Program-made: the position numbers and the translations under genes
Part shown: positions 45,101-53,931 of the stretch, one piece after another
Layout of the letters: each line of letters starts with the position of its first letter
How positions within the stretch are numbered: the stretch's first letter is position 1
NCBI RefSeq assembly: GCF_900107795.1
Contig: NZ_FNRL01000026.1
Location: forward strand, 1-64,000
Length of the DNA stretch: 64,000 bases
Source: Chitinophaga terrae (ex Kim and Jung 2007)
GTDB taxonomy: Bacteria > Bacteroidota > Bacteroidia > Chitinophagales > Chitinophagaceae
Reading direction: 5' to 3'
Notes under the pieces: model-generated
What the model was told of the DNA's origin: nothing
Database searches by the model: none
The model's input: only the letters and a program-made list of their open reading frames with translations

Positions 45101-45251
45101 TACCATTGCTGGTATTTTGTTGGAGGATGGTTACTCCCGGGATGGGAGCACCCTGAGCATCACTAACCTTTCCGCTTACTTTCACCTGTGCGAAGGCGCC
45201 TCCGACCAGCAGCAGGAATGCGGCAGTCATGAATACTGTCCAGTTTTTCAT
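42180..45251 (-). CDS. SusC/RagA-family transporter, HTCS-linked locus
   Basis: A 1023-aa TonB-linked outer membrane transporter. Signal peptide about 1-21. A carboxypeptidase-regulatory-like domain (about 25-100, GVTILQQNTSNGTVSQPDG) is followed by the plug (KDVVVIGYGTQRK, LFIVDGVPM, KDAAAAAIYGSRAANG) and the barrel. There is no STN domain, in keeping with control by a hybrid two-component regulator instead of a sigma factor. It is the first gene of the operon SusC-SusD-GH130-MFS-lipoprotein. The leader contains a small hairpin (GGCTC/GAGCC, 45267-45282), and a promoter with a candidate operator lies upstream. Confidence 0.95.
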   Translation of the reverse strand: MKNWTVFMTAAFLLLVGGAFAQVKVSGKVSDAQGAPIPGVTILQQNTSNGTVSQPDGTWSLTLVDKVPASLQFSFMGFITKTVHYSGSGALNVVLLKDEVGLKDVVVIGYGTQRKSQITGAISSIDGKALAKTQAVDLSTALQGQAPGVTVTSPTGAPGTEAVIRIRGIGTLNNSNPLFIVDGVPMTSGLTTISPNDIASMEVLKDAAAAAIYGSRAANGVVLVTTKSGQPGKNEVGLEVAYGIAKASGLPKMMSTAQFIELQNEAFANDGSATRNQDDPSKLPNTNWLDAVFRQALTQRYNLSFSGGSEKTRYYLSGNVLNQDGTIVNSNFKRYGLRSNISSDVKNWLRVGENLSLTYDRTKQVGASGDGARPGSLPGVVRYALIRPNAIPVYDSKTGLYTDLPPADLYKSALLYGDGKNPLAIADYRFSNNSNYRLLGNVFAEARIGNDFKFRTDAGADVIFAEHQQYSGQIPGDRTTLQDKDKGLDKFRNRSTVLNWTNVLNYNHIFNKKHDVGVTLGSEYITAKTDYLSASRNGYDSRADQSPSLQYLAYGSGQQFNDGILEEWALMSYFGRITYAYDSKYLLNVNMRADASSRFSKNNRWGYFPSFSAGYNIARESFMKDVTWLNDLKIRGGWGQLGNQNIGLYPFSTIYSTANNVLQVVSRGNPDVKWETTTQSNIGIDAAFFKGALSLSLDYFNKQTSDILIQLPSSYTNGDAAPAYVNGAKMSNKGFEMNVGYRQAFNKDLSLNVSANVTTLKNKVVSLYKGKEQIFSAGSGRVILREGQPISSFFGYKTAGIFQNEKEIQDYKNSNGELLQPNAKPGDIRFVDVTNDGKIDDADRTIIGNPNPKFLYSLNASLNYKQFDLTVFFNGVQGNQIYNEVDNIINSFDGRGFNNKEDFYNSRWHGEGTSTTTPRATFQDPNNNRRNSDRYIQSGSYLRLKNIMLGYTLTPQLLQRIGFSQARVYVSGQNIWTITKYKGMDPELYTNENLANYGDLAVGIDMGTYPPSKTFTVGLQLSF

Positions 45252-45360
45252 TCGTAAGAATTTATGGCTCTTTTCAGGAGCCGGTTTTCAAAAAAATTTA
45301 ATTACTCCTTAATTACCAGGAAAGTGGAATTCCGCTATTTCATACGTTGGAATCATGTCC

Positions 45361-45416
45361 CAAATCTAGCGGCTTGGGAAGGAAAATGACTGTACTATTA
45401 TTGCAAAAAACTGTAC
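45361..45416 (-). promoter_or_regulatory. Promoter and candidate HTCS operator of SusC
   Basis: On the minus strand TAGATTTG (complement of 45361-45368) matches TAnnTTTG. Upstream of it two identical heptamers, plus-strand ACTGTAC at 45389-45395 and 45410-45416, lie 21 bp apart, i.e. two helical turns, the spacing expected for an AraC-type dimer. The nearer one overlaps the -33 position. The gene encoding the HTCS ends at 45456, next to this site. Confidence 0.6.
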
Positions 45417-45455
45417 AATCGAAAAAATACATAATTGATAATCAACGAATTAATA

Positions 45456-48400
45456 CTACACAATGGTTTGCTGCTCCCTGAATTCGCTGGGCGAGCAGTG
45501 GTATAATTTTTTGAATTCCCTGAAGAAATAGGATTGGTTATTGAACCCTGTTCTATAAAAAATTTCTGCTACTGTAAGCTGGGTTTTGACGAGCAGGATA
45601 GCCGCCTGCTGCAACCTTACATACCTTATAAATTCGTTGGGCGTCATGTTGGAAAGTGTTTTCAGTTTCCTGTACAGCTGCATCCTGCTCAGCAGAAAAT
45701 GTTTCTCCAGCATTTCGGCATTCAACTCCTCTTCGTCCATATGTTGCTCTATAAATGCTACCAGTTCCTGCAGGAATTGTTTGTCTTTATCTTCAACCTC
45801 CGACTCTCCTAACTGGGCCAATGGAGTTTGGGTTTTAAAGATATCGTGTAAGCGCTGCCGGTATTCGAGCAGTTTTCGTACCCGTACCAGCAAATGGGCT
45901 GCATAAAATGGTTTGGGCAGGTAGGCATCTGCTCCCGCCTCATATCCCTCCGTCTGCTGGTCGATAGTGCCGCGGGCAGAGAGAATAATAAAAGGAATAT
46001 GACAGGAAGCCGGCGCTTCTTTTATTTTATTGCAAAGCTCCAACCCGTTCATGTCAGGCATCATGATATCGCTGATGATGAGATCCGGCATGGTTTGCCT
46101 GATAAATTCCAGGGCCTGGGCCCCGTTCTCTGCTTCATATATAATATAATAAGGCGCCAGCAACTCTTTCAGCAACTGCCTGATCGCTGCTTCATCTTCT
46201 ACCAGCAATATGCTTTTCTTGTCCGACTGCTGCGCACTCCGGATAATAGCCAGTTTATTAGGGTCCAGTTCCGGACGGGAATCTGTTCCCAGGTCGGCCA
46301 CGATAGATTTGAGCAGATAAGACGGGGTGGTACGCTCAACTGTTTGCCCTACCTGGGCAGGTAAAGGCAGGCTTACATGGAATGCGATACCGCCATCTTC
46401 GTTGCGGGCAAAGATGTTGCCTTTGAGCAGCAGCACCAGCTGCTGGGTAAATGCCAGTCCTATACCCGTTCCCGTATATTCCTGCGTGTGTTCGCCCGCT
46501 GTAAAGAACCGGGTAAAGATGCCCTCCAGCTGAGCGTCCGACAACTGGCTACCGCTGTTATACACGTAAATTTCCAGGGCATTGTTTTTCACCCCGGCAT
46601 TAAAAACTATGCGCTCTCCTTTTTTGGTGTACTTGCAGGCGTTGCTAAGGAGATTAAAAAGGATCTTCTCCAACTTATCTTTATCCATGCCTGCAACCAT
46701 ACCGGGAGCAATGTTTATTTCCCAATGCAACTGTTGTTTTTTGCCTAACGGCTGAAACAAGGCTACAATATTTTCTACCAGGTCAGAAATATTGAAAGTG
46801 GTATAATAGGTTTTCATGTAGCCTGCTTCCGCTCTCCTGAATTCCAGCAGTTGCTGTACCAGGTATGTTAAACGTGAGGCCTGCTGGTGAACCAGCGCCA
46901 TATTGTGAGCGTCAGTGGGGTTTTCCCTGCTCCTTTCGGCAGCGCCAACTATCAGCGTGAGCGGAGTTTGCAGCTCGTGTGCGATGTTGGTGAAGAAATG
47001 CAGTTGCGTGGCATGTACCTCTTCTTCCTTCTTGCGAAGCAGGTGTTCCATTTCCAGCTGGTGTTTCATCTCCATCTTATTCTTCCTGTAAAACCAGAAA
47101 GCCGTTCCTATGGCTGCCATCAGTACAAAGTACAGCACAAACGCAGGCCAGGTTAACCAGAAGAATTGTTCTACGGTGATATGCACCAATGTGCCGGGAA
47201 CGGTCCACTCTCCTTCTCCATTGCTCCATTTAACTTTGAGAACGTAATTGCCCGGGGGCAGGTTGCCATAGGCTACCTTACCTGTACCGCCGGAGTATTG
47301 CCACGACTGGTCAAAACCTTCCAACTGCCAGGCATACTCGCATTTTTCTGCCTGCAAAAAGCTCAATGCCCTTGCCTGCAATTCAAAAAAGTTATCGCGG
47401 CGCGACAACGTATAGGCAACTGCAGGATCTTGTCCTGGTTTCAATACCCACAAACCATTTTCTGTTCCTTTGCCCGCCAGTTGTAAACTTGTGACCAGCA
47501 GGTTCGGATACCAGCGCCGTTGCCGGATATTATCTGAATGGAAATAATTGAAACCGTAAATTCCGCCAAAGTACAACCGCCCTTCTTCATCCTTCCAGGC
47601 GGCGCCATCACTGAACTCATTGCTTTGCAAACCATCTGTTTCCTGGAAGTGCGCAATCTCGCCGGTAGCAGGGTCTATTCTTGCCAGTCCCTTGTTCGTG
47701 CTGGCCCAAACCTGGCCTTTGTCATCTTCCGTGATAGCATGAATAGTATTATTGGGCAACCCATTACCTGTATTGAAACGGGTAAACACCGGCTGCAAGC
47801 CTTTCAGTGAAGATTCCTGGATATAGTTAAGTCCATAACTGGTGCCTACCCATAAACGGCGCTGGCTGTCTTTGTATACGGCTAATACATCATTGTGCGA
47901 CAAACTGCCTTCATACCCGAAAGCTTTAAAGAAGGTGAACTGTTGGGTACCCTTGTTAAAGTAATTGAGCCCTCCATACCGGCATCCCACCCATAAACCA
48001 TTGTTGCTGGCCAAGGTGAGCGAGTAGATAATATCATTGGAAGGTCCCTGGCCGGTACCCTTATAGGTGTATTGTTGGAAGTCCGTCACTTTTAAACCCT
48101 TTGCTGTTCTCTGCATCTGCAGGTGAATGAGGCCGTAGCCGCTGGTGCCCAGCCATAGCGAGTTATCAGGGTCTTTCACGATCACGTATACAGAGCCAAA
48201 CGCAGGCAAACCGGCGCTGCCCTCTACCTGGGCCCATTTCAGGAAACGCCGGGAAAGCTGGTCGTATACGGTCAGGCCCTTCCCATCTGTTCCTATATAT
48301 ATGAGGCTATCCGCTCCTTTGCATAATGCGAAAACCGCATTGTTGTCCAGTTCTTCTGTAAAGAGTTGTTGTTTATCGACCTGCAATGTTCCGTTGACCT

Positions 48401-49514
48401 GTGGAATGCTGATAATGCCGCTTCCTTTGGTACCCACCCAGAGGTTGTTGCCATTGCTTACAAAAGCTCTAACCGGTTTGCTGTATGCGGGTCCGCCTGT
48501 TGCCCTGGTTACGCCGCCGAAGTAGCCCATTGGTGGGGCTATTTTCATGATCCCATTGCCGTCGGTGCCGCACCATAGAATTTCCTCGGTTCCGGTTGCC
48601 CAGGAAGTGATCCGGATATCCTTCAACCTGTATTGGATTTCCTGCATGAATTGGTCTGCCGGTTGAAGGTCGTTATCGTATACCCCGAAGCCCTGGGTAC
48701 TCCAGGCAAAAAGGTAATGGGATTTGTAATAAATAAGGGCGTTGACGGCATGGGGCAGTTGTCCGCGTTGCTGTACCACCAGGGTACGTGGGTCCACCAC
48801 CATCAGTTGGCGGGCATTGGTTACGAAAAACACCCTGCCATCGGGCACAAATAACGACTGCACATCGGGATGCCGCTGTACCAGGCGCCAGGTAGCGTTC
48901 TGTTGTTCGTATACTTCCAGCCCAGCATCTCCGCGCAGGACCCATAGCCTGTTGCCGCCATCGAACACTGCTTTAACCACCCGGTTATTGCTGCGGGGCC
49001 AGGAGTTGACAATAAAAGAGTCTTTTTCTGCATTATATTGAGTAAGCCCCGACTGCTGGTTCAGGCAGAAGAGCTGCCCGGAAGTATCCGTGAGTAACAG
49101 GAAATCACGCTCGCTGACCCTTCCGCTTCCCTGGCGGCTATAGAAGTAGTTAAAGCATTTACCTGACCGTTTATCGTATTGCGAAACGCCTTCAATGGTA
49201 CTTAGCCATATCCTGCCTTTACCGTCTTCTGTTACCTGCATCACTACGTTGTTCCCGATGCTTTGGCCGGGGTTTTCCTTGTTGTAGTTGAAAACCCTGA
49301 ATGCGTTGCCATCGTACATGTTCAGCCCATCCCAGGTAGCGACCCAGAGCAGCTGGTCGCTGTCTACATACAACGAATTAACGGCGCTGTTAGACAAACC
49401 ATTCCTGTTGTCCAGTTGCCATATATTATAAGGAAGAGGATCGCTGGCATATAACGCTGGCACGGTAAAAAGAATACAACACGATAATAGGCAGTGGAAC
49501 AACCATCTTTTCAT
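45456..49514 (-). CDS. Hybrid two-component system regulator (HTCS)
   Basis: A 1352-aa one-protein sensor and regulator. After a signal peptide (about 1-24) comes a periplasmic two-component-propeller sensor (about 28-710, repeated LWVGT-type blades such as LWVGTKGSGII), then a Y_Y_Y domain (about 720-790) and one membrane helix (about 795-815). The histidine kinase has AHELQTPLTL, an ATPase domain (about 950-1065), a receiver with LIISDIMMPDMNG (about 1110-1220) and a C-terminal AraC helix-turn-helix (about 1250-1350, ending HCSPSEFREQ). Such proteins bind an oligosaccharide in the periplasm and activate the neighbouring PUL. It lies directly upstream of SusC, on the same strand. Confidence 0.96.
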   Translation of the reverse strand: MKRWLFHCLLSCCILFTVPALYASDPLPYNIWQLDNRNGLSNSAVNSLYVDSDQLLWVATWDGLNMYDGNAFRVFNYNKENPGQSIGNNVVMQVTEDGKGRIWLSTIEGVSQYDKRSGKCFNYFYSRQGSGRVSERDFLLLTDTSGQLFCLNQQSGLTQYNAEKDSFIVNSWPRSNNRVVKAVFDGGNRLWVLRGDAGLEVYEQQNATWRLVQRHPDVQSLFVPDGRVFFVTNARQLMVVDPRTLVVQQRGQLPHAVNALIYYKSHYLFAWSTQGFGVYDNDLQPADQFMQEIQYRLKDIRITSWATGTEEILWCGTDGNGIMKIAPPMGYFGGVTRATGGPAYSKPVRAFVSNGNNLWVGTKGSGIISIPQVNGTLQVDKQQLFTEELDNNAVFALCKGADSLIYIGTDGKGLTVYDQLSRRFLKWAQVEGSAGLPAFGSVYVIVKDPDNSLWLGTSGYGLIHLQMQRTAKGLKVTDFQQYTYKGTGQGPSNDIIYSLTLASNNGLWVGCRYGGLNYFNKGTQQFTFFKAFGYEGSLSHNDVLAVYKDSQRRLWVGTSYGLNYIQESSLKGLQPVFTRFNTGNGLPNNTIHAITEDDKGQVWASTNKGLARIDPATGEIAHFQETDGLQSNEFSDGAAWKDEEGRLYFGGIYGFNYFHSDNIRQRRWYPNLLVTSLQLAGKGTENGLWVLKPGQDPAVAYTLSRRDNFFELQARALSFLQAEKCEYAWQLEGFDQSWQYSGGTGKVAYGNLPPGNYVLKVKWSNGEGEWTVPGTLVHITVEQFFWLTWPAFVLYFVLMAAIGTAFWFYRKNKMEMKHQLEMEHLLRKKEEEVHATQLHFFTNIAHELQTPLTLIVGAAERSRENPTDAHNMALVHQQASRLTYLVQQLLEFRRAEAGYMKTYYTTFNISDLVENIVALFQPLGKKQQLHWEINIAPGMVAGMDKDKLEKILFNLLSNACKYTKKGERIVFNAGVKNNALEIYVYNSGSQLSDAQLEGIFTRFFTAGEHTQEYTGTGIGLAFTQQLVLLLKGNIFARNEDGGIAFHVSLPLPAQVGQTVERTTPSYLLKSIVADLGTDSRPELDPNKLAIIRSAQQSDKKSILLVEDEAAIRQLLKELLAPYYIIYEAENGAQALEFIRQTMPDLIISDIMMPDMNGLELCNKIKEAPASCHIPFIILSARGTIDQQTEGYEAGADAYLPKPFYAAHLLVRVRKLLEYRQRLHDIFKTQTPLAQLGESEVEDKDKQFLQELVAFIEQHMDEEELNAEMLEKHFLLSRMQLYRKLKTLSNMTPNEFIRYVRLQQAAILLVKTQLTVAEIFYRTGFNNQSYFFREFKKLYHCSPSEFREQQTIV

Positions 49515-49744
49515 AACGGGCCTGATTAGCTTCGAAAGTTACTAAATTTCCCATTTCAGGCCGCAGGCTGATATTTGCGCGGTTGTGTCAACAAAACGGG
49601 GATTCGCGGGTTATTAATAGTGGTAAAGGGATCCGGCGCCTGGGATGGAAGAGTGAAGATGGTTGAGCGGAACTTATCGTGCGTTGCAATAAGCAATAAT
49701 TTGACGTTTCAAATAAAAGTCAGTTGTTTAGTTGATGGTTTAAG

Positions 49745-49772
49745 AAAGCCGGCTGGTATTCCATCCGGCTTT
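49745..49772. terminator. Hairpin after the gene remnant
   Basis: AAAGCCGG (49745-49752) pairs with CCGGCTTT (49765-49772); a run of T follows on the plus strand. It lies 14 bases beyond the stop of the remnant on the minus strand and may be its old terminator. Confidence 0.5.
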
Positions 49773-49785
49773 TCTGTTGCTTCGA

Positions 49786-49910
49786 TCAGATGTTTTCCAG
49801 GAATTTTGCCAGCAACTGGCTATAGGCATCCTGTATGGGCAGTTCTTCGTCTTTGAATATATACCGTCTTTCTACCGGCTGCGGATACCGCAAAAAATAA
49901 TTGCTTCCAT
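49786..49910 (-). pseudogene. Collapsed gene, ends of a possible P-loop kinase
   Basis: On the minus strand an ATG at 49910 opens MEAIIFCGI, the usual start of small AAA/P-loop kinases in this group, but the frame stops after 12 codons. A second frame running through the same DNA reads RRYIFKDEELPIQDAYSQLL and ends LAKFLENI before TGA at 49786-49788, like a natural C-terminus. The simplest reading is a gene whose middle was lost by an internal deletion that joined the first ~10 codons to the last ~35. The assignment is tentative. Confidence 0.35.
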
Positions 49911-49932
49911 TTAAACCGGGTTAACGATTTTA

Positions 49933-50337
49933 CTAATAATTAAAAATGAATCCGAAAGAAGTAATGCTGAATGGGTTGGCGCCCTTTGCCACAATGTAGA
50001 GATCATGTACGCCTTCGGCGTGCCGGAGATTACCGGTCAGTTTCAGCGCATATGTGCTATCACCGGTGTAAGGTACTGCCAACGTTCCTATGATCTTGCC
50101 TTTGGGCTTGTCTATCCTGAATTCGATCCTGGATTTGCCATTTTTATGCTCAGAAGCCACTTCCACACGGAACCCTATCTCCCCCATACTCAGGTTTACC
50201 TGGGCAAATGCCAGATAGCTGCCCTCCTTCATCCGGAACTCGGTAGACCTGTCTCCTTTTTTTGCTGACGGCGCAGTTGTTTGCCCAATAACGGGCAAGG
50301 GCAAAAACACTAACACCAGCATAAAAAGCAGCCTCAT
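49933..50337 (-). CDS. Secreted CBM6-like carbohydrate-binding protein
   Basis: A 134-aa protein with a signal peptide (about residues 1-20) and then a single beta-sandwich. The features IEFRIDKPKGKIIGTLAVPY, LRHAEGVHDLYIVAKG and the final ITSFGFIF strand are those of CBM family 6. It has no catalytic domain. It follows the GH76 genes on the same strand, after a long hairpin, and could help anchor the enzymes or cells to glycan. The protein comprises little more than the module itself. Confidence 0.75.
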   Translation of the reverse strand: MRLLFMLVLVFLPLPVIGQTTAPSAKKGDRSTEFRMKEGSYLAFAQVNLSMGEIGFRVEVASEHKNGKSRIEFRIDKPKGKIIGTLAVPYTGDSTYALKLTGNLRHAEGVHDLYIVAKGANPFSITSFGFIFNY

Positions 50338-50460
50338 AGGATAGGGTAATACGGTTCTCCCGGGTATTCAAGTTATATAATAATCGTATAAAATTAACAA
50401 ATTTTATAATATCAAAATCACCCTTTAAAGTATCGTTAAACTTTGTATGCCAGAAATATA

Positions 50461-50517
50461 AAAAGGAAGGAAACAAAAGGCGAGTTAAATGATCTCATCT
50501 TTTGTTTCCTTCCTTTT
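50461..50517. terminator. 19-bp perfect hairpin at the end of the GH76 operon
   Basis: Bases 50461-50479 pair perfectly with 50499-50517; the stem begins AAAAGGAAGG. It lies 29 bp beyond the GH76 stop at 50546. The long A/T-flanked stem marks the end of the operon, with the CBM6-like gene beyond it. Confidence 0.75.
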
Positions 50518-50545
50518 AAAATCTTTATACCCTGGCGGGGAACAT

Positions 50546-51622
50546 TTACTGCATGGCTGCCAAACGGGAATATATCTCTATCATGCCTGCCTGCCCAAGC
50601 AATTCCTTTTCCGGCCTGTTGCCTACCATATTGGTGCTGCGGTCCCTTTCCTTCTCCCAAACTTCATTAGCATATTCCTGCATGGCACGGATATACTTTT
50701 TGTTCCTGTCTGTTCTGTAAAGTTCTTCGTAGCCCCGTAACAGTACGGCATTGAACCAGTAGGATGACTTAAACCAGCCCCGATGATAGAATTCTTTATA
50801 ACTGCTTTCCGCTATTTGCTGCGCAGTTTTAAGATACTGTGTATTCCCTGTCAGATGGTACAACTTAACGCTTGCTTCCAGCATGGTTCCGCTGTTATAA
50901 GTATAAACGGCAGAATCGATCCTGTTATGCTCCTCCGGTTTCAGCGCATCCCAGTAAATACCATCGTCGCGGCGCAGGTAGCGGTTAACCCAGTTGTAAA
51001 GCAACAACGCGGTATCCAGGTAGCTTTTCTGACGGGTAACCTGGTACAACTGCAGGGCCAGTAAGGCTGCCGGACCATTGGAACAGGTGTTCTTGGTAGT
51101 TTTATCGCCTTCTTTCCAGTAGATGCCTCCTCCCGTTACGGTATCGTAGCCTGTCATCACAAACCTGTAGATCTCAGCTCCTTTGTTCAGGTACCATTGT
51201 TTACCGGTACGGGTGTAAGCATCCAGGAAGGCAATTCCTATCCATTGGTTGTCGTCATAATACCTGTCTTCCCGCCGCTCTTTCACCACGTAGGAAGCAT
51301 ACCCCGGGCCCGGAGGCAAGGGGTCGTAGTACTGGTTGATGGCGGCCACCACAGGTTTCATATAGTCCTGCCCGTGACTTATCCTTTCCAGTTCATTGCT
51401 GGCCTGTACCATCCCGCAAAGTCCCCACAGGTAGGTATGGGGATTAGGATTGGCGGCCTTATCGCTGGTCTGCAGGTACAGGCCAGTTCCGGGTTCGTAG
51501 AGGTATTTATTCACCGAACGCTGGATCAGCAACGCTTTTTCCTTGTTTGATTGCGCCTGCAATACGTTTGCCAGCAATGAACTGACCAGCACCACAACCG
51601 TCATGCTTCTGCCCAACATCAC
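50546..51622 (-). CDS. GH76-family glycoside hydrolase, first copy
   Basis: A 358-aa exported alpha/alpha-toroid enzyme with an N-terminal signal peptide (about 1-24). The adjacent aspartates D123-D124 in YYDDNQWIGIAFLDAY match the catalytic DD pair of GH76 alpha-1,6-mannanases. Other family parts are GGGIYWKEGDKTTKNTCSNG and YNWVNRYL. GH76 enzymes cut the alpha-1,6-mannan backbone of fungal or related mannans. The gene is 2 bp downstream of a second, lipidated GH76 gene. Confidence 0.9.
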   Translation of the reverse strand: MMLGRSMTVVVLVSSLLANVLQAQSNKEKALLIQRSVNKYLYEPGTGLYLQTSDKAANPNPHTYLWGLCGMVQASNELERISHGQDYMKPVVAAINQYYDPLPPGPGYASYVVKERREDRYYDDNQWIGIAFLDAYTRTGKQWYLNKGAEIYRFVMTGYDTVTGGGIYWKEGDKTTKNTCSNGPAALLALQLYQVTRQKSYLDTALLLYNWVNRYLRRDDGIYWDALKPEEHNRIDSAVYTYNSGTMLEASVKLYHLTGNTQYLKTAQQIAESSYKEFYHRGWFKSSYWFNAVLLRGYEELYRTDRNKKYIRAMQEYANEVWEKERDRSTNMVGNRPEKELLGQAGMIEIYSRLAAMQ

Positions 51623-51624
51623 AA

Positions 51625-52770
51625 TTACTTGATTAATCCCATTTGTTTCAGGTGATACGCGGCGTCTATTACCATTTCACCACTGAGTTGTTCGGTAAGA
51701 TCGCTGTTGGCAGCTATGGTCGTCCAGTTCTTATTAAAGATCACCTGCGGTTTGGCAGTACCTTTCACCCAAAGCGTTTCTGCATTCAGTTGAAGGAAAT
51801 TGGCAAACTTGGCAGCATCGGTGCTACTGATACCGCCGTCGGTGATCAGCAACATCAGGTAACGTACCAGGATGCCTTTAAAAAGACCTCCGTCGCCCGC
51901 GCCTTCATCTTTTAAGATGTTGGCATTGGTGAATGTGCCGCCTAACGCATTGTTGGCGGTTTTAAGCGCATCGTTCAGGTATACCTGCTGGCCTGTAAGT
52001 TTATACAACTCTACACCCGCACCAATGAATACACCCTGGTTATAGGTGAAGTTCCAGTTCTTGGTAACGTTTCCGCTGCCATCCTGGTTAATGCCATCCC
52101 AAACCAGGCCGGTTACAGGATCTACCAATGTAGACTTCTGCCAGTCATAGATCTTCTTTGCCCATGCAATGTCATCGGCATTTTGAGTAACGCCGTACAT
52201 GCGCGCCGCAATGATGCATGCAGGAGCATTAGCCGGCGTGTTCTTGTAATTCTTGGATTTATCTTTATTCCAGTGGATACCGCCGCCCCAGACATCATCC
52301 CAGCCACCTTTGATATCGTTCCACAACAGCACCGCCACATCTTTGTATTTGGTGTCGCCGGTCGCTTCAAAAGCTCTCAGGCAGGCTAAGGTCATCCACT
52401 CCATATCATCATAAAAATGATTGATGTAAGTGTTGCCATTCTTGACTTTCATCCCTGCCAGCAGATCATCCATCCGGGTTTTGATAGCCGGGTCGTTCTT
52501 CCGGATATAGGCATCTACCAATACATCCAGCGCGTGTGCATTAGGCCAGTAATTGAAGGTAGCGTTGCCGCTGTTGTTGGCATTGAAATACTTGTCCTGG
52601 TTCCAGTAGTTATTCAGCAAACCCTGGGTAGCCGAGTCGGCGATCTGGGGCCAGTTATAAACATACCTTTCCTTGCCGGCGCCCGGGCCCGGGCCATCAT
52701 CTACAGGTTCTTTCAAACATGCAGTGAAGGCCAGGGGGAGCAATAATATAGATAAATACTTTGCTTTCAT
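51625..52770 (-). CDS. GH76-family glycoside hydrolase lipoprotein
   Basis: A 381-aa predicted surface lipoprotein; lipobox LAFTAC (Cys18) followed by a Gly/Pro-rich linker. The catalytic aspartates D121-D122 sit in YDDMEWMTLACLRAF, and GGGIHWNKDKSKNYKNTPAN follows. It is clearly different from the neighbouring GH76 and probably sits at the surface next to the SusC/SusD complex, making oligosaccharides for import, while the other copy works in the periplasm. It is 8 bp from SusE. Confidence 0.93.
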   Translation of the reverse strand: MKAKYLSILLLPLAFTACLKEPVDDGPGPGAGKERYVYNWPQIADSATQGLLNNYWNQDKYFNANNSGNATFNYWPNAHALDVLVDAYIRKNDPAIKTRMDDLLAGMKVKNGNTYINHFYDDMEWMTLACLRAFEATGDTKYKDVAVLLWNDIKGGWDDVWGGGIHWNKDKSKNYKNTPANAPACIIAARMYGVTQNADDIAWAKKIYDWQKSTLVDPVTGLVWDGINQDGSGNVTKNWNFTYNQGVFIGAGVELYKLTGQQVYLNDALKTANNALGGTFTNANILKDEGAGDGGLFKGILVRYLMLLITDGGISSTDAAKFANFLQLNAETLWVKGTAKPQVIFNKNWTTIAANSDLTEQLSGEMVIDAAYHLKQMGLIK

Positions 52771-52778
52771 GATCGTCC

Positions 52779-53912
52779 TTATTTTACAATTACCTCGTGG
52801 GTGTAATTTTTATCAGTGTAGAAGTAAAGGTTAATGTCACAGTTCTTGTTATCTGCTTCCGCAGCAAACTTGTAACAGTAATTCCACTGATCGTTGTTGG
52901 CAATAGGGCGAAGTTCCCAGAAGCTCAGCGGGGTGCTGGAAGTAGGACGGCTGTTATCTGCGTTGGAGCTGCCGATCCATTCGCTGCCCGCGTTGCCGTC
53001 TGCATCTACCGTAGCAATGCGGAATTTATACCGTTCGTCGCGGCCCCAGCTTTCCTGTTTAAATTCTATAGGCTGGCTCTTGGCGCTCCAGGTGCTATGG
53101 CCTGCGTAGTTAATTTCGAACAGGAACTTGTTCAGCGGCGCGAACCACAGGCCAATGCTGGTGATCTCTGTTACATTGGCTGCGGCGTTGTTAAAGTCTA
53201 ACCTGATACGGTATACTTTAGTGCCTTTTGTTTGCTCGGATTCGCCGGCTTCTTTCACGGCAGTTCCGCTGATCGAGTAAGTAGTTGGCGTACCGGTGTT
53301 GCGGTTAGTGAAATGATACTTACCGTTTTTCAGGGAAGTATAGATCTCGTAAACGCCCGGAGCGGTAGATTTCATTTTCAGCGCATTGCCCAGCTCGGCG
53401 CCTGCTTCGGTAGCCTCGCCGGTCAGGTAAACATCTGTAGGAATTTCAGCGAAGCCGTTAGGACGCTCTACTTCTATCAGCTTGGATTCAGCGGCTTTCT
53501 GGATGTTGTAGCCCTTGGATGCCAGCACTGTCCATTTCAGTTTGCCTGTTGCCAGGGAAGCGATACCCGCTTTACCGGCAATGCTGTTCAGGTCTTTATG
53601 CGATAAGGTCAGTTTATTCTGTACCCCTCCCCCATCGGATGCATATTTTGCTACGGGGTTGGAGAAATCGCCGTTTTCCTTATCGAACGCTACTTCATAT
53701 AATACCAGTGAACCATCTTCGGCGCGGGCCTGGTCCCACTCAAAACTTACAGTGGCGCTGGTTGTAGGTTGCAGTTTAATATATTTATTGTCCAGCGGCG
53801 CGGTGAGTTTAGCTACCGGCTGGATATTAGTGTTCAGTGAGTAATCATCTTTTTTGCAGCTGAACATCATAATGCTGCATGCTATTAATAACAAATACTT
53901 TTGCATGTTCAT
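52779..53912 (-). CDS. SusE/SusF-like surface glycan-binding lipoprotein
   Basis: A 377-aa lipoprotein, lipobox MFSC (Cys19), starting KKDDYSLNTNIQPVAKL. It has a SusE-type N-terminal beta domain (about 25-125, SATVSFEWDQARAEDGSLVLYEV) and a second part with PTDVYLTGEATEAGAELGNAL, the SusF/SusE outer-membrane-protein repeat. It would bind the polysaccharide at the cell surface. It lies between SusD (19 bp) and the lipidated GH76 (8 bp). Confidence 0.88.
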   Translation of the reverse strand: MNMQKYLLLIACSIMMFSCKKDDYSLNTNIQPVAKLTAPLDNKYIKLQPTTSATVSFEWDQARAEDGSLVLYEVAFDKENGDFSNPVAKYASDGGGVQNKLTLSHKDLNSIAGKAGIASLATGKLKWTVLASKGYNIQKAAESKLIEVERPNGFAEIPTDVYLTGEATEAGAELGNALKMKSTAPGVYEIYTSLKNGKYHFTNRNTGTPTTYSISGTAVKEAGESEQTKGTKVYRIRLDFNNAAANVTEITSIGLWFAPLNKFLFEINYAGHSTWSAKSQPIEFKQESWGRDERYKFRIATVDADGNAGSEWIGSSNADNSRPTSSTPLSFWELRPIANNDQWNYCYKFAAEADNKNCDINLYFYTDKNYTHEVIVK

Positions 53913-53931
53913 TCAGTTTTTGCGTGTGGAA

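Larger units (their letters stand above)
49515..49932. other. Gap with a gene remnant and hairpin
   Basis: This 418-bp gap between the HTCS gene and the CBM6-like gene holds no intact gene. It contains the decayed remnant at 49786-49910 and the hairpin at 49745-49772. The part 49515-49740 next to the HTCS start should contain the HTCS promoter, but I see no clear consensus boxes. Confidence 0.5.
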
